Below, piece by piece: positions 1 through 10,742 of a DNA stretch of 64,000 nucleotides. Position numbers and translations under genes: made by a program. Numbering within the stretch: the stretch's first letter is position 1; each line of letters opens with the position of its first letter. The stretch spans positions 124,001 through 188,000 of the forward strand of contig JACEVL010000802.1 in the NCBI GenBank assembly GCA_020284085.1, written 5' to 3'. Below the pieces are notes generated by a model. The model was given only the letters and a program-made list of their open reading frames with translations, was not told the origin of the DNA and did not search any database. The stretch comes from Aporrectodea caliginosa (taxonomy: Eukaryota > Annelida > Clitellata > Crassiclitellata > Lumbricidae).

Positions 1-1768
1 CATACCAATAACCTTTTTATTAACTCCAGTTTCTATACCAGACGGATGGTCTTTCGGGTAATCGCTCGTGTCGAATCGGCTTCTAACATCGTGGAGCGAT
101 ATCGGCGTAAAAATCGTCTGTTTTAATTTCATAAGCTAGAGAGTCGGTATCTGTAAATAACAGTTTTGCTCTATCTCCGTATTTCTTCTTGATGTAATTA
201 TAGTGAAAATCGTACATTAGCGTTTTACTCAAGTCTAAGACGCACATTCCGAAATATATAGGCTTGTTATAATATAGCTTCGTTCGTTTCATATGAATCG
301 CAATTAGATTTTCGTCAAAAATCGTGCGAGTGTCGTAGCTCGTTTTCGCCGCTAATTTTATAGCTTGCTTTTCGCTGGAAACTAGTTTAATGTCTACCCG
401 ATTCTCTATGCATTCACAAGTTTTTCCAAACACACTGTTGTTCATTAACTTGAAAAAGTCTTTTTCGAAATCGTTAGTTGCTCTAGTCCTCAAGCCGGTA
501 TTTAGATCGATATATTTTTTCAACCAGGCACTTTCTTCGAATTTAATTCCGCGATGAATTTTGGTTATCTTCAAGCCTAGGCTTTCGTACTGCTTTAAAT
601 TTTCGTAATGAACGATATATTTTACTTTATCGTTCAGATTTGGAATAAGTTTAGGCACGGTTGAAGATTCAGGTGTAACACTCTCCGGAGCGAGCGGGTA
701 ATCGTTATGAAGATCGTGCAAAGCTCTCGAATATTCCAAGTCCACTTCTAATATACTGGGTATCGATCTCCAATCGTTTAGCTCGTCATCACTCATCCAC
801 TCGAACCCGTGAGTTGGTAGATTTTTTGACATCGCCCATCCGTAAAGATTATTAGCGTCAAGATACGCTATAAACGATGAAGGCTTGCTTGCGTCAAACG
901 AGGGCATGTACTTATTATTCGCCTGCGCATAACGATGCGAAATTGTGCTAACACCGCCTCTGATCCCGTGTTTTACCATTAGTATCATATCGTAATCGCT
1001 TAATAATTCCAACTCTACTCCGGTCAACTTTAATGCGGCGTCCCATGCTAGACCCGGAGAAGTATAATACCAAGCGGGGTCGAGACCGTAGTTCTTACAG
1101 CACACGTCTCTAAAATTCTCAAAGACATCGGCGAGCAGGAGAACGTCTGATAGGTTATATAAATCGTGGTATTCTCGAAACGTTTTGAATCCGAATTCGT
1201 TCCATACCGTCCGTGCGTGGTTATAGTCTTCGTCGCTGAATAATAAGTCTCGAATAGAATGCAGTAAAGTCTCGAATAGAAAGCAGACTTTGGCGGTAGT
1301 TCCGTTTCGTTCAGTCGATCGATAGTATCGACGAAATCGTAGGGGTAGGCGCCTTTTCTTAACATTTTATCTAAAAATACTCGAAATGCTTGCTTATACT
1401 TCAACGAGTCTAATTTTTCATTCACGGGTTTCTTTTCTCGAGGAGCTACGTAATTAATCCAACCTATCTATGAAAAGTAATTAAGTTTCGACCTTACCTT
1501 ATTCTTCGCTTCAGTCAAAACATTATCGAAAACGAGATTTCATCTATTAAATGAAATGTACTATACTTACCTGGAAGGTAAGCGTTGGAACTTTGATGTC
1601 TGGAACTGGAGCGTCTAGAGGGTTGCTTTCATAATCCAGTCTTAATCAAAAGTCTCCAGACGATACTAATGCTACGAGATCCGCTTTTAACAGTCCCGAA
1701 TTTATAGCCATCCCGTTCTCTTTAGCAATATTTCGTAATTGTTTTACTGTTTTCGTTTTGTATTCCAT
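1..1768 (-). pseudogene. Broken Polinton DNA polymerase B, copy A
   Basis: Minus-strand relic of the protein-primed family-B DNA polymerase that replicates Polintons. The start codon is at 1768-1766 behind a TATATAAAATG motif, followed by a SAP-like N-terminus in degenerate frames. Around 1390-1430 the reading jumps from the N-terminal linker straight to the exonuclease III region, so roughly 560-580 codons present in copy B are missing. Another frame break lies near 1240-1260. From 1105 down to 83 one long frame covers the polymerase palm and fingers: DANNLYGWAM (motif A), NNSVFGKT (motif B) and FTDTDSLAYE (motif C). The frame breaks again near 90 and homology continues to base 1. It cannot encode a working enzyme. 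Identity to copy B is very high across the palm. Confidence 0.88.
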
Positions 1769-1981
1769 TTTATATACAGAAGATTTTTCTTTAAGTCCTA
1801 ATCGTGAGATGGAGGCATTTGTGATTCCTTTAGCAATGCTTGAGTTGGTATAAGCGAGATCCTTTTGTCTTTATCCCGTATATTCATTCGTTTTGGATAT
1901 TAAAATCGTTCGTAAATATCGATTTGAGGTGATTTTGACCAGTATTTAGGTCAATATGCGCTACTAGCAACAAATACTACT
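1769..1981 (-). repeat. Terminal region of Polinton copy A
   Basis: Bases 1769-1800 match the leader upstream of the polymerase start in copies B, C and D. Bases 1921-1957 (GATTTGAGGTGATTTTGACC and on) recur at 4700-4736 beside fragment D. The outermost part, 1956-1981, resembles the copy C terminus. The middle does not match B or C. Confidence 0.5.
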
Positions 1982-2256
1982 ACTAGTATCGCATCACGTT
2001 GGCTCGTCATTTTGTCACTTTGTCAAACGTTGTGTGATAATTTATGAGAAACATTTTGAAATCTTCAGACAGTGATATCGTAGTTTGCATTAGGCACCAT
2101 TTACAAAAATGATGACAAACGACAGACATTCTTGGATGCTTTAAAAACGTAGACTGCAAGAGTTTCATCTTTCATAAAGAGAGTTAAAAATAACAAACCC
2201 ATCGAATCATGAGACTTTGAAGAATTAGAAGCATGATAATTGATCGAACAGTCAAC
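1982..2256. other. Flank without recognised features
   Basis: AT-rich sequence just outside copy A. I see no gene. If 1981 is the element end, the first six bases (ACTAGT) are the predicted target duplication. Confidence 0.4.
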
Positions 2257-3020
2257 GCTATGCTGATGAGGAGAGTCAGTCAAAGCCATCTGATGATGAA
2301 ACATTCGACTACAAGGTTATTCCACAAATACGGGAAAATATAGACAAATACGTAGAAGCAGAAAACTCTGATCCAGATATAAAACGTAAGTTGACTATGA
2401 GTTTTATTTCCGAATTTAATAAGCAAACTGACAGATTTGGCAGCCATTAAAGCAGTCCATACGAATATTATCAAAGAGGAGAAAACAGCATTACATTTGC
2501 AAATGGCTATCTCCTATCATCGTGGGCTTCTATACATCAATGCCCGAAAATATCTACCTGATGGAGCAATTATCAAAAACAGGTACATTGAACAATTTGG
2601 TTGTGGCTACTCGACTATTGAGAGATATGTACACTTTACCATGCTGGTCCAGATTTATCCTGGTCTGTTATATTCCGAATTGTCCTTTAGTCAGCTGACT
2701 AAACATCACAGGCGAATCAAAAATCACTTAGCCACAGACATTGGCTTTCAAACAGAAAATATGCATTCTCGCTTCTGTTCAAAACAAGTGTCTCAGCATC
2801 ACTCCAGTAGAAATGGAGATTCCAGTAACTAAATTACCACTGTCAGCGGATGCAGATTTTTCATTTGAGCGCGACAGTTGGTACAAGGGGAAAACTCTGT
2901 TACGCACCAGCGACATTAATGAATTCATTGAGTGTTTATCGGAGCTAGAGGAAGGACAGAAGAGATGTCATTTCCCTGGAAAACGATGTCCTCAACTTAG
3001 ATCTGTCTACCGCTTCGTCT
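2257..3020 (+). pseudogene. Unrecognised degenerate coding region
   Basis: Coding-like sequence on the plus strand that changes frame at least twice. An upstream stretch (about 2280-2440) reads SDDETFDYKVIPQIRENI-like and is interrupted by a stop. The frame from 2437 to 2832 gives 131 residues including ARKYLPDGAIIKNRYIEQFG and YPGLLYSELSFSQLTKHHRR. A third frame from 2741 gives an acidic stretch followed by an ECLSELEEGQ-type segment. I do not recognise the family. Its position between two Polinton remnants makes an accessory transposon gene possible, but a decayed host or other transposon gene is equally possible. No start codon, splice sites or terminator could be assigned. Confidence 0.4.
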
Positions 3021-3039
3021 CCTATGGATCTTGATCTTG

Positions 3040-3190
3040 GGCCTACCGCCGCCGTCGCCGCCTCCGCTACCCCCGTGCTCACTTTCACCACGGACACCAC
3101 CACCACCTCCAACACCATCACCGCCACCACCTCCTCCGCCACTGCCACCACCTCCTCCGCCACTGCCACCACTGCCGCCACCACCACCGA
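3040..3190. repeat. CCNCC-rich low-complexity tract
   Basis: Imperfect trinucleotide array (CCG/CCA/CCT) of about 150 bp. It reads as poly-proline in one frame and Thr/Ala-rich in another. The ORFs are a by-product of the repeat. Confidence 0.75.
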
Positions 3191-3196
3191 CTATTA

Positions 3197-3490
3197 CGAG
3201 ACTTGTTATGACTAAGCACCCGTAGGTGGTGTTTTTACGTTTATCTCTTCGTGGTATCTACTCGGAGGAGTGGCAGCGTCGGACATTTGAACCTGTCTAA
3301 GAGGCAGAGAACCACAAGAAGAAGACTCGGTACATTCAACTATTTAACGGATTTTATTATAAGATTTATTATGACTAGCACCCGTATGTGGTGTATTTAC
3401 GTTTATCGGAATATTCAACTATTTAACGGATTTTATTTTAAGATTTATTATGATTAAGCGCTCGTATATGGTGTATTTACGTTTATCACT
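3197..3490. repeat. Three diverged copies of an ~80-bp unit
   Basis: A unit containing TTATGACTAGCACCCGTATG followed by TGGTGTATTTACGTTTATC occurs at about 3206-3245, 3368-3397 and 3448-3487. Two copies are preceded by TATTCAACTATTTAACGGAT. Function unknown. Confidence 0.65.
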
Positions 3491-3593
3491 TTGTGGCTGC
3501 TTGTTTTTAAAATAACAACTCTGAAATACAACTATTAACGTTTTTAAAAATGCTGTTATGTTTTTAAGAACGGGACTTCGGTGTGCAAGTACC

Positions 3594-3849
3594 GCGCGCG
3601 GGGTTTAGCAATAACAACAGCGATTTTGTGTTCCTACACTCTCATCGTCGAATAGATATATTTAAAAATATATATAATTCATTACGAGAATATGTATAGC
3701 ATCTGTTAATTCAAGGGAACTACTTGGAGGAGCACCGCGAACGGGGTTTAGCAATAACAACAGCGATTTTATAGGCCTACACTCTCATCGTCGAATAGAT
3801 ATATTTGAAAATATATATAATTCATTACGAGAATATGTATAGCATCTGT
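3594..3849. repeat. Direct repeat, ~115 bp, period ~143 bp
   Basis: Bases 3598-3711 and 3741-3849 are nearly identical, both starting at GGGGTTTAGCAATAACAACA and ending at GAGAATATGTATAGCATCTG. No ORF and no recognised family. Confidence 0.75.
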
Positions 3850-4024
3850 TCAAGGGAATTAGAAAGGCTGACACGATGTGAGAAATTGTTAATCGGAAGA
3901 TAAAGCTATAACTTCAAGGACTGAAAACCCCACTTGCGGGGCCAAACACATAGTTACCACTCTAAATTTTAACATGCATGTTTCATATTGAGTAGTATGT
4001 GATTAACTGTAACTGTAACTTACA

Positions 4025-4560
4025 AAACGATAAGGTAGAAATAACATCTGATCCCTCGAGTTCCTTCGATTGTGTATCGCTTAGTAAATCCCTTAATAGC
4101 ATTCGCGGTCTCTTGGATTTCGAACTTCTTTTCATTGATTTTGCTAAAAATACTCGAAATCTTTGACTTCAACGAGTCTAATCTTTCATTCACGGGTTTC
4201 TTTTCTCGAGGAGCTACGTAATTAACCAACCAATCCGCAAAAGTGTTAAGTTTCGACCTTACCTTATTCTTCGCTTCAGTCAAAACATTATTAAAACGAG
4301 ATTTCCATGTATTAGATGGAGGTGTATACTTACCTGGAAGAAGCGTTGGAACTTTGATGTCTGGAACTGGAGCGTCTAGCGGGTTGCTTTCATATCCGGT
4401 CTTGAGTCTCGATGATACGAATTCCATGAGATCCGCTTTACGCAGTCTCGAATAACCTACCATCCCGTTCTCTTTAGCAATATTTCGTAATTGTTTTACT
4501 GTATTCGTTTTATATTCCATTTTATATACAGAAGATTTTTCTTTAAGTCCAAATCGAGAT
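4025..4560 (-). pseudogene. Polinton polymerase N-terminal fragment (copy D)
   Basis: Minus-strand fragment of the Polinton polymerase gene: leader (4521-4555), start codon at 4520, SAP-like segment (TVKQLRNIAKENGMVGYSRL), then the proline-rich linker and the coiled region ending at YTIEGTRGI near 4060. Homology to copy B stops there and the frame runs into unrelated sequence with a stop at 4020. About 155 codons are open without a break, so this copy is a truncation more than a decayed gene. Its flank at 4700-4736 shares a short sequence with the terminal region of copy A, suggesting both belong to the same subfamily. Confidence 0.8.
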
Positions 4561-4740
4561 TTTTCATTCATTTTAGTTACATCAGAAAGTTTGGGGGATT
4601 GTATTTGAACCAAGGCTATAGGTCTATGCATTGGGGTCTGGTTGATAATATTAGTCTAAATTATCGTACACTGACCAATATTAAGGTTAATTCGTGGCGA
4701 TTTGAGGTGAGTTTTGACCAGTATTTAGGTCAAATGGCCT

Positions 4741-5373
4741 AGAAATTTATTTATCTACTACTCAAGTAAGTCCAGCCTTTATTACATCACAACCAAATGC
4801 ACAGCATTTGCATCCAAATAGAATGTAAAATAAAACATAGAAGTTAAGAGGAAAATGTATAGTAATAATGGTGAGAAGGTCGTGACGACGAATTTCATAA
4901 TCTTTTTAATTTCGTGAGGACAAAGTACACAAATAAAAATTGAAAGACGGCTTTATAAACCAAGACAAATAAACGGATTTAATATAAATGTAAAATTAAG
5001 AGGCGTTTTTGTTAGAGTAAATATGAGAGTGAACTTTAGCAGCTTGCCATACAGTAAGAAAATCGACAAGGAAGAGTGAAAAGATTTTGAAGTTCTGGGC
5101 CAAGTTGGGACAGATCAATGCCTAACGGAAAGATGCGGCACTTCGAATGCAACATCGTCAGAAATCTCGTCAAATTTTAACATTTTGTGACGTCGAAATG
5201 AAAGGCAATTTAAAGTTTGCCGTCGGCGAACAGACGAGTTGTTTTACAAATCTCTCTTAAACCTATTATTGACGTACTAGAAACGCAGCGGTAATATGTC
5301 AACCAATATGAGATCGTCGTTTCTGAAACTGTTGGCGATGTATCTGACCATTTATCTTTATATTACACTATCA
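4741..5373. other. Non-coding stretch before copy B
   Basis: About 630 bp of AT-rich sequence. No long ORF, repeat or RNA gene recognised. Confidence 0.4.
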
Positions 5374-5740
5374 TGCGCTACATAAAAATCTGTGATTCTC
5401 CCATAACTTAGGTTAGATTTTACAAATTAAACCAATAATAAACCATATTTTATAATACCCAAGTTCTCGCTATGACTCATCGATCGAAACTATCGGAAAT
5501 TCCCAAGGTTTCGAAAAGATCGATCGCGCGCGACGTAATCGTTAGGTCAATTCTCGCGGTATCGATCGTATGAGTCATAGGCGTAATCGTTAGGGACAAT
5601 ACCGCGGTATCGATCGAATGAGTCAAAGGTCGCGGAAGTTCCCAACAGTTTCGATCAGTCGTCAGTTTTGATGATGAGCCGTCACACGGTCGAAAACTGT
5701 TATCTCATTTTGACTTAAAGAAAAATCTTCTGTATATAAA
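5374..5740. repeat. Left terminal region of copy B, with internal repeats
   Basis: Matches 46050-46409 of copy C. The outer half corresponds to the terminal inverted repeat. The inner half contains two direct copies of a ~48-bp unit (5534-5580 and 5582-5629) built on CGTAATCGTTAGG and GGTATCGATCG-ATGAGTCA. Such subterminal DNA in protein-primed elements usually holds replication and promoter signals. That role is inferred here. Confidence 0.75.
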
Positions 5741-5743
5741 ATG
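5733..5743 (+). promoter_or_regulatory. TATATAAAATG start-site motif, polymerase gene
   Basis: A TATA-like box fused directly to the start codon. The same arrangement recurs at many genes of copies B and C, leaving almost no room for a 5' leader. Confidence 0.5.
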
Positions 5744-8700
5744 GACTACTACACAACGAAAACAGTAAAACAATTACGAAATATTGCCAAAGAGAATGGC
5801 TTGGTTAGATATTCGGGACTGCGAAAAGCGGATCTCGTGACATTAGTATCATCGAGACTTTTGCAAAGCGTTAAGACTGTACACGAAAGCAACCCTCTAG
5901 ACGCTCCAGTTCCAGACATCAAAGTTCCAACGCTTGTTCCAGGTAAGTATACACCTCCATCTAATACTTGGAAATCTCGTTTTAATAATGTTTTGACTGA
6001 AGCGAAGAACAAGGCAAGGTCGAAACTTAACACTTTTGCGGATTGGTTGGTTAATTACGTAGCTCCTCGAGAAAAGAAACCCGTGAATGAAAGATTAGAC
6101 TCGTTGAAGTCAAAGATTTCGAGTATTTTTAGCAAAATCAATGAAAAGAAGTTCGAAATCCTAGAGACCGCGAATGCTATTAAGGGATTTACTAAGCGAT
6201 ACACGATCGAAGGAACTCGAGGGATCGACGTCACATCTTTCCTCGATGCTGTAAGGCCGCGGGTAGTCAGTCTGCTAACGAAAAATCGAGGGGTAAAAGT
6301 TCAATTCAATCTTATGTGTGTAATGGAGAAAGTAGATATGAAATCTGGGGAAGAAGTCGAGGCTGAACCTAATTTTAAATCGAAGAATGAGATTATTTTA
6401 GACGCAACCGACGTGGGTGAAATATATAGCGGCGCAGTGGATAAAATTAAGGAGAGCATGGCGAGTTATCAGATGCGAGGTAGTAATTGGAGGTTTAAAT
6501 CAGTTATGAAGTTGGATATCGATACGGTTGAATATAAGCCGTTGAAAGGAAGTTCTTATATTCCACTACCTGAGTATTTAGCTAGTAAAAAGGCTATTAT
6601 TAATATGAAGAACGAAGACGAAGAATGTTTCAAGTGGTGCGTCACGAGAGCCTTAAACCCTGTTGAGAGAAATTCAGAAAGAATTACGAAAGAATTAATC
6701 AAGCAGTCTGAGGAACTTAATTGGTCCGGCATTGAATTCCCAGTAGCGGCGGATGCTAATGTGATAAGTAGGTTTGAGAGAAATAATAACATTAGTATTA
6801 ATGTCTTCGGTTATGAGACAGATGTTAAACTATACCCATTATATATATCGAAGCATGAAAGCGATACCTATGTAGATCTATTGCTTATTTCCGACGGAGA
6901 AAAGAAGCATTATTGTTGGATAAAGAATTTTAACAGATTGATGAAGAAACACACAGAGAAATCTAAAAATTCAATGCACTATTGTAGACGATGTTTAATC
7001 GGTTATCAACGAATAGAAGCGCTTACTAAGCATACCGAGTACTGTTCCCAACACGAGGCGCAAAAGATAGAACTTCCAGAACCGGGAACTATGTTGAGTT
7101 TTAAAAATTATTATAGAAAGATGCGAGTCCCATTTATAGTCTACGCAGATTTTGAAAGCTTCATTAAACCTATAGACACTTGTCAACCAGATCCTAACAC
7201 GTCCTATACTAACAAATACCAAAAACACGTTCCGAGTTCATTCTGTTATTTTATAAAATGTTTCGACGATGACCTATATTCGCAAGACCCCGTAATGTTT
7301 ACAGCGGAGAACGAAGACGATGATGTAGCTCAAATATTTATAGACACTCTTATAGAGAATATAAAAGATATTTACAAACGATTTAAATTTCCAAAACGAA
7401 TGATATTCGGGAAGAAAGACAAGGAGCTATACGATTCGGCTACCGTTTGCCACATTTGCGAAGGCGAATTAGGCGTTGATCGAGTTCGAGACCACTGTCA
7501 TCTAACTGGAAAATTCAGAGGGGCGGCCCATAACAGTTGTAATTTAAGCTATAAAGTCCCCAAGTTTTTCCCAGTACTGTTCCATAATTTATCTTGTTAT
7601 GATGCTCATTTATTCGTAAAGAAACTACGTGGCGCTGATAACGAAAGGATTAATTGCATACCTTGTACCGAAGAAAAGTACATTTCATTTAGCAGAGAAG
7701 TTGTGGTCGATAAGTTTGTGAATAAAGAAAACAAGGAAGTAGAGGTTAAACGTGAATTACGTTTCATAGATAGTTTTAGATTCATGCCCTCCAGTCTCGA
7801 TGCATTATCGAGGAACCTAAGCAAAGACCAGTGTAAAAATATAGGCAAGCACTATTCGGGTAATCAGCTCGATCTCTTGTTAAGAAAAGGCGCCTACCCC
7901 TACGATTATGTCGATGGCATCGATCGACTGAACGAAACGGAACTACCACCGAGGTCTGCTTTCTATTCGAGACTTTACGATTCAGACATTAGCGACGAAG
8001 ACTATAACCACGCACGGACGGTATGGAACGAATTCGGATGTAAAACGTTTCGAGAATACCACGATTTATATAACCAGTCAGACGTTCTCCTGCTCGCCGA
8101 TGTCTTTGAGAATTTCAGAGACGTGTGCTGCGAGAACTACGGTCTCGACCCCGCTTGGTACTATACTTCTCCGGGTCTTGCATGGGACGCCGCATTAAAG
8201 TTGACTGAAGTACAGTTGGAATTATTAAGCGATTACGATATGATACTAATGGTTAAACACGGGATCAGAGGCGGTGTTAGCACAATTTCGCATCGTTATG
8301 CGCAGGCGAATAATAAGTACATGCCCTCGTTTGACGACAGCAAGCCTTCGTCGTTTATAGCGTACCTTGACGCTAATAATCTTTACGGATGGGCGATGTC
8401 AAAGAATCTACCAACTCACGGGTTCGAGTGGATGAGTGATGACGAGCTAAACGATTGGAGAACGACGCCTAGTATTTTAGAAGTGGACTTGGAATATTCG
8501 AGAGCTTTGCACGATCTTCATAACGATTACCCGCTCGCTCCAGAGAACATTACACCTGAATCTTCAACCGTGCCTAAACTTATTCCAAATCTGAACGATA
8601 AAGTAAAGTATATAGTTCATTACGAAAATTTAAAGCAGTACGAAAGCCTAGGCTTGAAGATAACCAAAATTCATCGCGGAATTAAGTTCGAAGAAAGTGC

Positions 8701-9564
8701 CTGGTTGAAAAAATATATCGATCTAAATACCAGCTTGAGGACTAGAGCAACTAACGATTTCGAGAAAGACTTTTTCAAGTTAATGAACAATAGTGTGTTT
8801 GGAAAAACTTGTGAATGTATAGAGAATCGGGTAGACATTAAACTAGTTTCCAGCGAAAAGCAAGCTATAAAATTAGCGGCGAAAACTAGCTACGACACTC
8901 GAACAATTTTTGATGAAAACCTAATCGCGATTCATATGAAACGAACGAAGCTATATTATAACAAGCCTATATACTTAGGAATGTGTATCTTAGATTTGAG
9001 TAAAACGCTCATGTATGATTTTCACTATAATTACATTAAAAAGAAATACGGTGATAGGTCAAAACTGTTATTTACGGATACCGACTCTCTAGCTTATGAA
9101 ATTAAAGACCGATGATTTCTACGCTGATATCGCTCCAGACATTAGAAGTAGGTTCGACACGAGCGATTACCCGAAAGACCATCCATCTGGTATAGAAACT
9201 GGAGTGAATAAAAAGGTTATAGGTATGTTTAAAGATGAAGCAGCTGGTAAACAGATCGAAGAATTTGTAGGATTGAGGTCGAAACTGTATTCGTACAAGA
9301 TGGCTGGAGTGGACTATAAGAAAGCCAAGGGCGTAAAGAAGTCTGTAGTTAAGAAATCAATCACACATGAAGATTATAAAAACTGTTTGTTCACCAAAAG
9401 AGAACAATCGAGAACGAATGAATGTTATACGATCGTATCATCATGAAATCTACACCGAAGAAGTTAATAAGATCGCTCTATCAGCCGACGATGACAAACG
9501 AGTGATTCAGCAAGACGGCATTCATACTTTAGCGTACGGCCATTATTTGTTAAAAACTACTTAA
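5741..9564 (+). pseudogene. polB: SAP-domain protein-primed DNA polymerase B, near complete, frameshifted
   Basis: Replicative polymerase of the element (family B, protein-primed type). Order: SAP-like DNA-binding motif (residues 5-42), proline-rich linker and coiled region (to ~150), N-terminal conserved region, C2H2-like zinc motif (YCRRC...H..YC, ~413-440), exonuclease I (YADFES, Asp470), a Cys/His cluster resembling endonuclease VII (CHIC...HCHLTGKFRG, ~570-600), exonuclease II (~616-625), exonuclease III (YNQSDVLLLAD, ~777), motif A (DANNLYG, Asp877), motif B (NNSVFGKT, ~1016) and motif C (DTDS, Asp1113/Asp1115). The first frame runs 5741-9115 (1,124 codons). A frame change just after motif C (~9105) and another near 9415 separate the C-terminal pieces (9096-9446 and 9367-9564), so the gene as sequenced is broken. 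All catalytic motifs are intact upstream of the breaks. Assembly error is an alternative explanation for these single-base differences. Confidence 0.93.
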
Positions 9565-9580
9565 AGAATAAATATACTAA

Positions 9581-9589
9581 TATAAAATG
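9581..9589 (+). promoter_or_regulatory. TATAAAATG start-site motif, HNH gene
   Basis: The box abuts the ATG at 9587, 22 bp after the polymerase stop. It supports this start although the ORF is interrupted. Confidence 0.5.
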
Positions 9590-10279
9590 GAAGTCTTAAA
9601 AGTGTGTACCAAATGCAAAATGGAAAAAAGCTTAACTGAATTTCATAAAGATAAAAGTAATAAGAGCGGGTATTAATATAATTGTAAAACGTGTAAAAAT
9701 ATCAAAACGAAGGAACTTAGGCAAAAATATTCACAAATTGAGAATAGGGAAAAAAAAGATAAAAAAGTTTGTTGCTGTTGTAAAAAAGAAAAGAACGTAT
9801 TAGAATATACAAAAAATAGATGTTGTAAAGACGGGTTTGATAGTGAATGCAAAGACTGTAAATATAAATATAATAACGCGTATTCTAAAGCTCGAAAGCA
9901 ATACGACCCAGAATTTAAACTACTTGAAAATCTAAGGAGTAGGCTTGGCAATGCATTAAAAGGTAAGTCGAAATCGCAAACTACGAAGCAACTTATCGGC
10001 GTCGACTTTGAAATATTCGTTAAATGGATTGAATTTCAGTTCGAAGAAGGTATGACTATGGAAAACTATGGCTCAATTTGGCATCATGATCACGTTCTAC
10101 CGATATCATCGTTCAATTTGTTAGACGAAGAAGAACTTCATAAAGCTATGAATTGGAAAAATATCCGTCCTTTACCACCGCTTAAAAATATCCAAAAATC
10201 GAACAAAATCGATCCTTGGCTGTACGTCATGCAGGAAGTAAAAGCGCACTACTTTATAAAACATTTAGCAGAAATATAA
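9587..10279 (+). pseudogene. Zinc-ribbon HNH endonuclease-like protein, one in-frame stop
   Basis: A 230-codon frame interrupted only by a TAA at 9674-9676 (codon 30). The N-terminus has two Cys4 knuckles: CTKCK...CKTCK and CCCCKKEK...CKDCK. The C-terminal half carries an HNH-type signature, HHDHVLPISSF followed by NWKNIRPL and NIQKSN, typical of His-Me finger nucleases in phages and large DNA viruses. The gene sits between polymerase and protease, one base before the protease ATG. It may be a free-standing homing-type nuclease or serve recombination or packaging. Copy C has a deletion here, so no second copy is available. One nonsense codon in an otherwise clean frame indicates recent inactivation or a sequencing error. 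Confidence 0.75.
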
Positions 10280-10283
10280 AATG
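10274..10283 (+). promoter_or_regulatory. ATATAAAATG start-site motif, protease gene
   Basis: The TATA-like box overlaps the end of the preceding HNH frame and runs into the protease ATG. Confidence 0.5.
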
Positions 10284-10715
10284 AGTTCAACGACTGTAAA
10301 AAACATTGACGTCTGCGGTGTAGTTCTTCCTAATAAACCGTTAACAAATTTCGAATTATTAGATGCCGCGAAGAAGCTGAATATCCCGAATTTCAGAGGA
10401 TTTTTTATGCGAGACGAGCTGCCGAAAAAACCTAAACGGAACGAGTGCGGTATCCTTAATCTAGACGATTCGGGTGGTAAAGGGACCCATTATGTGGGTT
10501 GGATTAAGAATCGTAAGGATAAAATTTATTTCGACAGCTACGGTCTCCCTCCACCTACCGAACTGTTGAAATATTTAGGCGATCCTGTATACTACAACAG
10601 CGAACGAATACAGCCGGACAACGAAGTCTTCTGTGGTCATCTGTGTCTATACGTGCTAAAGAAAATAATGAACGATGGCTGTAAATTTCAAGAAATCATA
10701 AACGATTTATATTAA
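10281..10715 (+). CDS. Adenain-like cysteine protease
   Basis: 144-residue protein with the adenovirus-type maturation protease signature. Likely triad: His70 (GTHYVGW), Asp85 (FDSYGLPPP) and Cys118 (FCGHLCLY), with Gln111 seven residues before the cysteine as expected for the oxyanion-hole glutamine. The length is shorter than adenovirus proteases (about 200 aa) but usual for Polintons. In this family the enzyme cleaves capsid and core precursors during virion maturation. Candidate sites of the x-G-G type are visible in the pVI-like and X-like proteins of these elements. The frame is intact, start codon fused to a TATA-like box. Confidence 0.92.
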   Translation: MSSTTVKNIDVCGVVLPNKPLTNFELLDAAKKLNIPNFRGFFMRDELPKKPKRNECGILNLDDSGGKGTHYVGWIKNRKDKIYFDSYGLPPPTELLKYLGDPVYYNSERIQPDNEVFCGHLCLYVLKKIMNDGCKFQEIINDLY

Positions 10716-10742
10716 TAAATAATATCGTATAAAAAAACAACG

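Larger units (their letters stand above)
1..1981 (-). mobile_element. Maverick/Polinton copy A, right-hand part only
   Basis: A Polinton remnant read on the minus strand, continuing past the left window edge. It contains a broken protein-primed DNA polymerase B and, to its right, a terminal region. The sequence ending at 1981 (GCAACAAATACTACT) resembles the terminal sequence of copy C at 54571, so 1981 is the likely element end. The outer terminal repeat otherwise differs from copies B and C, pointing to a related but distinct subfamily. The other end and its target duplication lie outside the window. The exact end could be a few bases away because ACTACT is repeated there. Confidence 0.7.

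Noticed and set aside
3024..3225. Proline-rich or Thr/Ala-rich small proteins
   Set aside because: Low-complexity CCN tract, no start context or conservation visible.
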